Of a stretch of DNA of 5,098 bases, positions 1 to 4,046 are shown piece by piece (position 1 is the stretch's first letter; each line of letters begins with the position of its first letter). A model generated the notes under the pieces. It worked only from the letters and a program-made list of their open reading frames with translations. It was not told the origin of the DNA and searched no databases. The stretch is from Candidatus Saccharimonadota bacterium. GTDB taxonomy: Bacteria > Patescibacteria > Saccharimonadia > Saccharimonadales > Nanosyncoccaceae. Position numbers and translations under genes: made by a program. The stretch spans positions 1 to 5,098 of the forward strand of contig JAFROU010000063.1 in the NCBI GenBank assembly GCA_017429465.1, given 5' to 3'.

Positions 1-486
1 CTCGAGAGTTTCCTTAGCTATTTTTTGTTGCTTATCCGGAGGAAGAGCCGAAAGAGTGCGTAAATTGTGCAAGCGATCGGCTAATTTAATAATGAGAACA
101 CGAATATCAGCGCCTAAAGCAATCATTAGGCGCAAGAAATTATCTTTAGTCTTTGGTAGATAGCTGTCAATATCGCGCATACCACGGCGGGCGCTACTTA
201 GTTTCGTCACGCCATCAACTAGGAAGGCAACACTTTCGCCAAATTCATTTTTAATTTGGTCTAGAGTGATATCAGTATCTTCAACGGTGTCGTGAAGAAT
301 GCCGGCAATGATAGTGTCGTCGTCCATGCCCCATTCAGTCAAGATCTCGGCTACGGCGAGTGGGTGAGTGATAAAAGGCTCGCCACTGGTACGGTGTTGT
401 CCTTCATGGGCTTTGGTGGCAAAATCAATTGCTTTTTTAATGCGCGGGTTCTTCTGGTCTATAGACGATGTTTTCACCTGTTTCAT
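1..486 (-). CDS. rel: RelA/SpoT (Rel) bifunctional (p)ppGpp hydrolase/synthetase, N-terminal HD part (C-terminus off window)
   Basis: The reverse complement from 486 reads as 162 uninterrupted codons to the window edge, so the gene is partial at its 3' end. The translation is the N-terminal HD hydrolase domain of RSH proteins, which degrade (and, through a synthetase domain that would lie outside the window, make) the alarmone (p)ppGpp in the cytoplasm. Visible catalytic residues: R32, H41 of the THPLAVA motif, H65-D66 in ILHDTVEDT, E69-D70, D137 and N141 in KLADRLHNLRTL. All hydrolase residues of the family are kept, so this half should be active. The DGVTKL motif is near 91-96. The ATG at 486 begins 7 nt after a TATAAT on the minus strand, so the mRNA is probably leaderless. 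It is divergent from ribonuclease HI with a shared promoter. Whether the synthetase and TGS/ACT domains are present cannot be seen. Confidence 0.93.
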   Translation of the reverse strand, partial: MKQVKTSSIDQKNPRIKKAIDFATKAHEGQHRTSGEPFITHPLAVAEILTEWGMDDDTIIAGILHDTVEDTDITLDQIKNEFGESVAFLVDGVTKLSSARRGMRDIDSYLPKTKDNFLRLMIALGADIRVLIIKLADRLHNLRTLSALPPDKQQKIAKETLE

Positions 487-501
487 GCTATAATTATACC
501 A
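486..501. promoter_or_regulatory. Symmetric bidirectional extended -10 promoter for rel and rnhA
   Basis: The top strand reads TGCTATAATTATACCA and the bottom strand TGGTATAATTATAGCA. The centre, TATAATTATA (489-498), is a perfect palindrome, giving a TATAAT on each strand, each preceded by TGn. In both directions exactly 6 nt separate the -10 from the ATG (501 on plus, 486 on minus), so transcription about 7 nt past the -10 would start at the start codon. No convincing -35 is seen on either side. The ATG of each gene directly adjoins or overlaps the TG element of the other. The sequence symmetry is seen directly; promoter function is inferred. Confidence 0.75.
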
Positions 502-917
502 TGAAGATTTTGTGGACAGATGGAAGCGCTTCGCCAAACCCTGGGCCGGGTGGATTTGCGGTGTTGGAGAACGGAAAGCCGGTGATATTAGGACGAGATA
601 AAGACGCCTCCAATATCAAAATGGAAGGTAAAGCCATGATTGCGGCCATAGAATATGCTGGCGATGAAGGTTGTGAGATTCATACGGATTCGGAATTTTG
701 GATTAATGTTTTGACTAAGTGGGCGCCAACTTGGAAAGCTAATGGTTGGCACAAGAAGAACGGCGAGATTAAAAATTTAGAATTAGTACAAGAGCTTTAC
801 GGACTTTATACTAAGTATCCAGTAGAATTAGTGTGGGTGCGTGGCCATGTTGGTACGGAAATGAATGAGCTTGCCGATGAATGGGCAAACAAAGCAAGGG
901 AAGGGGCGACACTATGA
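501..917 (+). CDS. rnhA: Ribonuclease HI
   Basis: A 138-aa protein of typical RNase HI size. The enzyme cuts the RNA strand of RNA/DNA hybrids (R-loops, Okazaki primers) using two metal ions. The sequence opens with the family signature TDGSASPNPGPGG. The four acidic catalytic residues are D7, E42 (in KMEGKAM), D63 (HTDSEFWINVL) and D126 (NELADEWA); the accessory histidine is H116 in RGHVGTEMNE. The basic handle region KWAPTWKANGWHKKNG (73-88) used in hybrid binding is also kept. An upstream in-frame ATG at 468 would add 11 residues (MFSPVSCYNYT) that overlap the promoter and the divergent gene. The start at 501 is preferred because TWTDG-type beta strands begin right at the N-terminus in this family and because the -10 lies 6 nt upstream, implying a leaderless mRNA. 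The stop overlaps the next gene's start (ATGA). Confidence 0.95.
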   Translation: MKILWTDGSASPNPGPGGFAVLENGKPVILGRDKDASNIKMEGKAMIAAIEYAGDEGCEIHTDSEFWINVLTKWAPTWKANGWHKKNGEIKNLELVQELYGLYTKYPVELVWVRGHVGTEMNELADEWANKAREGATL

Positions 918-1450
918 AGAAAGTGATTTTTAAATGTAAGTTAAAAAGTCGTGATGCTTTTGAGCAAAAATTATCTGATATTAATATGGATTTTGGGCCA
1001 GTCTATTGGCAACATGACCGCGTATATGTACCACGCACTTATAAAAAGAGTGCCAATTTTCCACGTTTAATCATGCGTACAGAAGTGAAGGCGCTTGATC
1101 GACCGGCGCGTTACGATTTAATTCTGAAGCGTCATATAGAGGATAGCGGAATCGATATTGAAAACGTAACATCGGTGCGTGATTATACCGAAGTAGTAAA
1201 CATTATTCATCAGCTAGGGTTTGAGAAAAAAGCAGAAGTCAGTCGCAAGCGTCAGGAATTGGATTTAGTAACCGACACTAAAATTTATATTGATAATATA
1301 GAGGGAATGGTGGGTTTTTATGCCAAGATTGAGACGGTGCTGGATGAGGATGATAAGGTTAGCGAGGTGAAGGCACAACTCTTAAAGACATTAGAAGTAT
1401 TAGGTGAGCACAATATCGTAGACGAGACTTATGCGGATCTTCTAAGTTAA
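914..1450 (+). CDS. CYTH domain protein (class IV adenylate cyclase/thiamine-triphosphatase-like), degenerate N-terminal motif
   Basis: A 178-aa protein that starts at the ATG overlapping the TGA of ribonuclease HI, so the two are translationally coupled. CYTH proteins are beta-barrel tunnel enzymes acting on triphosphates (adenylate cyclase CyaB, ThTPase, tripolyphosphatase). Matching features: a DRVYVP strand (35-40), RLIMR (51-55), LILKRH (69-74), the R-x-Y-T-E-V segment at 89-94, the basic SRKRQEL (110-116) and the late signature IYIDNIEGMVGFYAKIE (124-140). The usual ExExK at the N-terminus is missing: this stretch reads IFKCKLK, with lysines where glutamates are expected, and the late F-x-E-I-E reads F-Y-A-K-I-E. 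Family membership is fairly secure; the reaction is not, and cyclase activity should not be assumed. A longer start at 881 is possible but would sit inside rnhA. A terminator begins at its stop codon. Confidence 0.8.
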   Translation: MKKVIFKCKLKSRDAFEQKLSDINMDFGPVYWQHDRVYVPRTYKKSANFPRLIMRTEVKALDRPARYDLILKRHIEDSGIDIENVTSVRDYTEVVNIIHQLGFEKKAEVSRKRQELDLVTDTKIYIDNIEGMVGFYAKIETVLDEDDKVSEVKAQLLKTLEVLGEHNIVDETYADLLS

Positions 1451-1477
1451 AAAAAGACCGTTTTCACGGTCTTTTTT
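1450..1477. terminator. Bidirectional intrinsic terminator between convergent genes
   Basis: An 11-bp perfect stem, AAAAAAGACCG (1450-1460) with CGGTCTTTTTT (1467-1477), closes a 6-nt loop, TTTTCA. The right arm supplies a T-run on the plus strand and the left arm a T-run on the minus strand, so it can stop transcription from both sides. It ends the rnhA-CYTH unit and can also stop the minus-strand KwaB-like transcript, whose stop is at 1516-1518. Confidence 0.92.
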
Positions 1478-1485
1478 GATGTCAG

Positions 1486-1512
1486 AAATTGAATAATATT
1501 ATTGTTCAATTT
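1486..1512. repeat. AT-rich inverted repeat downstream of the KwaB-like gene
   Basis: AAATTGAA (1486-1493) is repeated inverted as TTCAATTT (1505-1512), enclosing most of a 12-bp palindrome, AATAATATTATT (1492-1503). It lies just after the stop of the minus-strand KwaB-like gene. The stem is weak (few G:C pairs) and no separate T-run follows, so it may be a 3'-end stabiliser, a minor terminator, or only AT-rich sequence. Confidence 0.35.
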
Positions 1513-1515
1513 AAA

Positions 1516-2493
1516 CTAACCGCGTGGAGGTTCGCCTTCTGGTTCGCCCAATAATTTCTTGGATTTAATTTCGTAGCGAAGTCCATTAACAGGGGAGATA
1601 TAGTAGTCTTCATTCAGTAAATTAACAAACATAGTGAGATCACGATCGTCCATAATGATGATGGAATTATCGTCGTCTGTCATTAGTTCAAGTTGCATTT
1701 CGTCGGCATAATCGATGAGCTTATCTTGTGGCATTTCCTCGGAGATTTCCATAGCTTGGAGCTTCTTGAGTAATGGCTTTTTATCTTGCAGTAAAGTGTT
1801 CAAAGTGAGGCCTTCGGCAAAGGATAGTTTATATTTTTCCATTAATTCTTTAGCTTTAGCTTCGGCAATAACTTGTGATTTGTAATCATATTGAAAAAGG
1901 TTTTCAAATTTAGCTTGGTTAAAGATGACGACATTGCCTTCAATGATGGCGACTTGGTTATCTTCTGGCATTTTGATTGCAACTTCGGCAGAGAATGGTT
2001 CAAAGCTCTCACCGTTGATTTCCCAGCTAGAAGTACCTTTTAGAGCCGAGCTAGCTGGAAGAGCCTTGGCAATATAGAAGCTCTTGGTGCCTTGGTCTCC
2101 ACCTGGATAGGTAAACTTGGCGATGATGCCCTTAACCTTCTTAAATTCGTATTCATTATCAGAAAAATAGGCAATATCTTTATATTCGTGTTCGATGAGG
2201 TGAATCAAGGTTTCGGCACGACCAACTTTTTCAAGTTTGGTGCGATAAATGACGTGATCTTCGCCGTCTGATTTTTCGTATTCGCGGCATTCTAGGCCTT
2301 TGTCAGCTTCTTTAATGATAAAACTAGTAGCTTCTTGCATAAACATTGCTTTGACGCTGCTGGTAAGCTTATCAGAATAGCGGATTTTAAATGGTGTGTA
2401 GTTTTTGTTGAATAAGAATAATTCGGCAGAAACGTTGTTCTTTATTTCGTCGACTTCATTTGCCCACAAGAACACGTCAAAATTGTCTTTCAT
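1516..2493 (-). CDS. KwaB-like protein (DUF4868, Kiwa anti-phage family)
   Basis: A 325-aa soluble protein with no signal peptide or membrane segment. The middle and C-terminal parts fit the DUF4868 family to which KwaB of the Kiwa anti-phage system belongs: a beta-rich stretch followed by NVVIFNQAKFENLFQYDY (187-204), a helical segment to about 250, and a C-terminal DLTMFVNLLNEDYYISP (285-301) then RYEIKSKKLL (306-315). In Kiwa, KwaB acts with the membrane protein KwaA. No KwaA-like gene with several membrane helices is in this window, so the gene is solitary or uses another partner. I prefer the ATG at 2493: it has GAGG six bases upstream. A GTG at 2505 would add four residues but overlaps that ribosome binding site. 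The gene has its own extended -10 in the 38-nt gap after the ATP-grasp gene. Family call comes from remembered sequence pattern, not a search. Confidence 0.72.
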   Translation of the reverse strand: MKDNFDVFLWANEVDEIKNNVSAELFLFNKNYTPFKIRYSDKLTSSVKAMFMQEATSFIIKEADKGLECREYEKSDGEDHVIYRTKLEKVGRAETLIHLIEHEYKDIAYFSDNEYEFKKVKGIIAKFTYPGGDQGTKSFYIAKALPASSALKGTSSWEINGESFEPFSAEVAIKMPEDNQVAIIEGNVVIFNQAKFENLFQYDYKSQVIAEAKAKELMEKYKLSFAEGLTLNTLLQDKKPLLKKLQAMEISEEMPQDKLIDYADEMQLELMTDDDNSIIIMDDRDLTMFVNLLNEDYYISPVNGLRYEIKSKKLLGEPEGEPPRG

Positions 2494-2527
2494 AGTTTTC
2501 CTCACTTAGTTTAACCTAATTATATCA
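2494..2527 (-). promoter_or_regulatory. Promoter and ribosome binding site of the KwaB-like gene
   Basis: On the minus strand TGATATAAT (2527-2519) is an extended -10. Transcription would start near 2512, giving a leader of about 19 nt that carries GTGAGG (2505-2500), 6 nt before the ATG at 2493. Unlike the leaderless genes nearby, this one has a short 5' leader with a Shine-Dalgarno site, which decides the start codon. Confidence 0.65.
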
Positions 2528-2531
2528 TAGA

Positions 2532-3287
2532 TTAGCGGGGAAACATGGCAAGGAGGGCGGCACGGTAGATGTCTTCGGCAATTTGCTTGCCGCCAGGCAC
2601 GGATTCGCTAAAGATGGTGGTGGTGACACCTTGGTTAACCTCAAGGACCATCATACCGGAGTCTATAGTATCGAGAATATCAATAGTAGCAAAGCGGATA
2701 TTAAGCGCCTGACCAGTTTTAATGGCTAATTCTTCAATTTGACGATAAAGTGAGCCTTTTGGTACTAAATCAGGGGTGGCGCCACCAGAAAGATTATGTT
2801 TCCAGGATCCTTTTGGTTTGGTTTTACGGTAGATGCAAAGGACTTTGCCGTCAAGATAGAAGGTTCTATATTCATAGGGCGATTCATGATATGGCGAATA
2901 ACAAATTGATTCAAAAGATTTAAGAAGCTTAGTCGCGGTAGTTTTGGCTTCGTTTTGGTTCTTGCATAAAGTTACACCACGTCCACGCGAACCACGATTT
3001 GGTTTTAGTACAACTGGATAAACGAGATCTTGTGGCAGAGTATTATCAAAGGCAACATAATGCGGAATAACAGGGATGAGATGGTGGTTTAATACTGAGA
3101 ATGTGGCAGATTTGTCGCTGGCAATTTCGCCGCTAGCCGAGAGGTTTAGGTCAAAACGATTGCCAATAATGTAGGCCGTTTTGCCGTCTTTTTGCAATTT
3201 AAAAACCCAGCCATTTGATAGTTCGATAAAATTAATTTTTAGTTCTGTACAAAGTTTTTTGATTATAGTGTTGAAGCTGCTTTGCAT
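2532..3287 (-). CDS. ATP-grasp ligase, cyanophycin synthetase/GshF C-terminal type
   Basis: A 251-aa single-module ATP-grasp enzyme; the family joins a carboxylate to an amine via an acyl-phosphate. The order matches the ATP-grasp part of GshF and cyanophycin synthetase: IIKKLCTELKINFIEL (8-23), FDLN (45-48), IASDKSAT with ATP-contacting K59, PVVLKPNRGSRGRGV (91-105) with K95 and the glycine-rich loop, EYRTFYLDGKV (139-149), NLSGGATPDLVP (165-176), and Mg2+ ligands D203 (FATIDIL), E216 and N218 (LEVNQG). Substrates cannot be read from the sequence. The start at 3287 is chosen because the domain begins right there and TGCTATAAT lies 6 nt upstream, as at rnhA. However, the frame stays open to an ATG at 3587, adding 100 residues with no domain I recognise, so a longer form is possible. 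Upstream of the KwaB-like gene on the same strand, which has its own promoter. Confidence 0.8.
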   Translation of the reverse strand: MQSSFNTIIKKLCTELKINFIELSNGWVFKLQKDGKTAYIIGNRFDLNLSASGEIASDKSATFSVLNHHLIPVIPHYVAFDNTLPQDLVYPVVLKPNRGSRGRGVTLCKNQNEAKTTATKLLKSFESICYSPYHESPYEYRTFYLDGKVLCIYRKTKPKGSWKHNLSGGATPDLVPKGSLYRQIEELAIKTGQALNIRFATIDILDTIDSGMMVLEVNQGVTTTIFSESVPGGKQIAEDIYRAALLAMFPR

Positions 3288-3293
3288 AAAAAA

Positions 3294-3302
3294 ATTATAG
3301 CA
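3294..3302 (-). promoter_or_regulatory. Extended -10 promoter of the ATP-grasp gene (leaderless)
   Basis: The minus strand reads TGCTATAAT at 3302-3294, the same nine bases as in front of rnhA, then six T and the ATG at 3287. Initiation would fall at or next to the start codon. The -35 position has no TTGACA-like match, but overlaps one copy of an 8-mer repeat (see 3319-3371). Confidence 0.65.
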
Positions 3303-3318
3303 TAAGGAGAGGGAACTA

Positions 3319-3371
3319 TGTTCGGTAATTATGACATATTTTTTTAAAAAAGCGTGTTCGGTCTGTTCGGT
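3319..3371. repeat. Three direct copies of TGTTCGGT upstream of the ATP-grasp start
   Basis: Exact copies of TGTTCGGT lie at 3319-3326, 3355-3362 and 3364-3371. The first overlaps the -35 position of the minus-strand ATP-grasp promoter. Start-to-start distances are 36 and 9 bp. They may be operator half-sites. Because the distances are multiples of three, they could equally be repeated Thr-Glu codons of a longer ATP-grasp protein, since they fall in its open frame. The stretch 3327-3354 between copies is AT-rich, with the 12-bp palindrome TTTTTTAAAAAA at 3340-3351. Confidence 0.4.
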
Positions 3372-3475
3372 TTTTATAACACTAAAATTGAAAATAGCAA
3401 AGGGCTGGCTTTGATCGTAGTTTTGCACTGAAAATATAGATTCGTCAAGCAGATCGTTGTAAAAAATATGGGGAT

Positions 3476-3543
3476 TTTTCCACAGTCTTGTGGAAAAAAC
3501 TACCTCTGTTTTTGGGGTTGATTTTCCACAAAAATGTGTATAA
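3476..3543. other. Cluster of four DnaA-box-like 9-mers in two convergent pairs (possible origin element)
   Basis: TTTTCCACA occurs at 3476-3484 (plus), 3489-3497 (minus) and 3522-3530 (plus), and TTATACACA at 3535-3543 (minus). All fit TTWTNCACA; the last is a full match to the classical TTATNCACA box. Both pairs are convergent with exactly 4 bp between the boxes, and the pairs start 46 bp apart. AT-rich DNA that could unwind follows (3544-3578). This is how an oriC DnaA region can look, and the genes on either side point away from it. Against an origin: no dnaA, dnaN or rpmH is in the window, and by eye the plus strand left of the cluster has more G than C, opposite to what an origin here predicts. 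It could instead be a DnaA-titration or other protein-binding site, or the first pair simply a 10-bp inverted repeat. Confidence 0.45.
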
Positions 3544-3581
3544 ACTGCATAAATTTTATTAAAATATGTTAAAAAAAGCAC

Positions 3582-3608
3582 TTGCATTTTCTGAAAAAGT
3601 TATATAAA
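3582..3608 (+). promoter_or_regulatory. Weak candidate promoter for the leader region
   Basis: TTGCAT (3582-3587) and TATAAA (3603-3608), with a 15-bp spacer, are the best -35/-10 pair upstream of the 21-codon ORF at 3678. The spacer is short and no TGn is present. A transcript would begin near 3615 with a leader of about 63 nt before the ORF. Confidence 0.25.
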
Positions 3609-3677
3609 CTAGTTTCAAGTGGCAACAATAATAAAAACCACAAAGAATATCAAAATAAACAGTCACGAGGAAACAAA

Positions 3678-3743
3678 ATGACAAAAATACAGATTCAGCA
3701 CAAGTCGGGATACGAGGTCATTAAGTTGACTCGCGTTCGTTAG
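3678..3743 (+). CDS. 21-codon small ORF upstream of rsmH (possible leader peptide)
   Basis: ATG at 3678, stop TAG at 3741-3743, encoding a 21-residue basic peptide that begins MTKIQIQHKS and ends IKLTRVR. GAGG (3667-3670) lies 7 nt before the ATG, a good ribosome binding site. I do not recognise the peptide. Its stop codon forms part of TAGTTG (3741-3746), which is complementary to CAACTA at 3780-3785, so a ribosome at the stop would affect folding of the RNA that follows. Another ORF of the same length lies after rsmH (4963-5028). The short length means chance cannot be excluded, but the ribosome binding site, the position before a structured stretch and the twin ORF favour a translated leader peptide. 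Confidence 0.45.
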   Translation: MTKIQIQHKSGYEVIKLTRVR

Positions 3744-3948
3744 TTGATACATTGCACCTTAACACAGTTTGAGATCGGCCAACTAGGAGTTTCGGCACGC
3801 GTTTAGGATACGCGTAATCAAAACCATAGGTTCTTCCTAAGAAACACCTCCCAATTAAACTCTATCTGGTCGTAAGGCCAACAACCATTACACAATAAGT
3901 CTCTCAACGGCTGCGATATGTGATTAGCTTCGCGCTGATAAATCGTGG
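3741..3948 (+). ncRNA. Candidate structured RNA or leader region upstream of rsmH
   Basis: No gene fits here, but several helices do. Helix 1: TAGTTG (3741-3746) with CAACTA (3780-3785). Helix 2: TTGAGA (3769-3774) with TCTCAA (3902-3907), which would make a pseudoknot with helix 1. Helix 3: ACGCGT (3797-3802) with ACGCGT (3810-3815). Helix 4: TTCTT (3831-3835) with AAGAA (3839-3843), extended by AGG/CCT. Helix 5: TGGTC (3867-3871) with GGCCA (3876-3880), closed by GTAA, a GNRA tetraloop. Helix 6: CTGCGAT (3911-3917) with ATCGTGG (3942-3948) and an inner ATTAGC/GCTGAT pair. The direct repeat GGCCAAC occurs at 3777 and 3876. It matches no RNA class I know: there is no tRNA-like end as in tmRNA, and no RNase P, SRP or T-box motif. 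The pairings were found by eye without energies or alignment. Confidence 0.4.
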
Positions 3949-3954
3949 TAGAAT
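3946..3954 (+). promoter_or_regulatory. Candidate extended -10 (TGGTAGAAT) upstream of rsmH
   Basis: TGG followed by TAGAAT (3949-3954) matches an extended -10 with one change from TATAAT. A start near 3961 would give rsmH a leader of about 86 nt made of AT-rich, apparently unstructured sequence (3961-4009). It overlaps the end of helix 6 of the structured region. No clear -35. Confidence 0.35.
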
Positions 3955-4009
3955 GCGTGTAATTAAAAAACAAACATCAAATGAAAAACAAAAATGCTGA
4001 AGTTTCTAG

Positions 4010-4046
4010 TTGAGCGATCTCAAACACAGAGTGTATAATAATACAC
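4010..4046 (+). promoter_or_regulatory. rsmH promoter with inverted repeat over the -10
   Basis: TTGAGC (4010-4015), an 18-bp spacer and TATAAT (4034-4039) form a good sigma-70-type promoter. Only 7 nt separate the -10 from the ATG at 4047, so the transcript would be leaderless; no Shine-Dalgarno sequence is present. A perfect inverted repeat, GTGTAT (4031-4036) and ATACAC (4041-4046), spans the -10. Each half extends to 8 of 9 matches with the DnaA-box form TTATACACA (4030-4038 minus, 4039-4047 plus). A repressor, possibly DnaA, bound here would block the promoter; this is inference. Confidence 0.7.

Noticed and set aside
468..500. Longer N-terminus for ribonuclease HI
   Set aside because: Would place the promoter inside the coding region and add 11 residues before a family signature that normally begins at the N-terminus.
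292..504. 70-codon plus-strand ORF
   Set aside because: Lies antisense inside the well-supported rel HD domain; composition is a shadow of that gene.
881..913. Longer N-terminus for the CYTH protein
   Set aside because: Sits wholly inside rnhA in another frame; the ATGA overlap at 914 is the usual coupled arrangement and the beta strand begins there.
3475..3498. Intrinsic terminator from the 10-bp inverted repeat with GTCT loop
   Set aside because: No T-run follows on either strand and the arms coincide with DnaA-box-like 9-mers, a better explanation.
3600..3960. tmRNA, RNase P RNA, SRP RNA, T-box or tRNA
   Set aside because: Length and embedded small ORF suggested tmRNA, but there is no tRNA-like acceptor/T-arm, no GTTCGA loop, no CCA end and no degradation tag; core motifs of the other RNAs are also absent.
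3981..4013. 10-codon ORF (ATG at 3981) before rsmH
   Set aside because: No ribosome binding site, Lys/Asn-rich from AT-rich DNA, overlaps the rsmH -35; likely chance.
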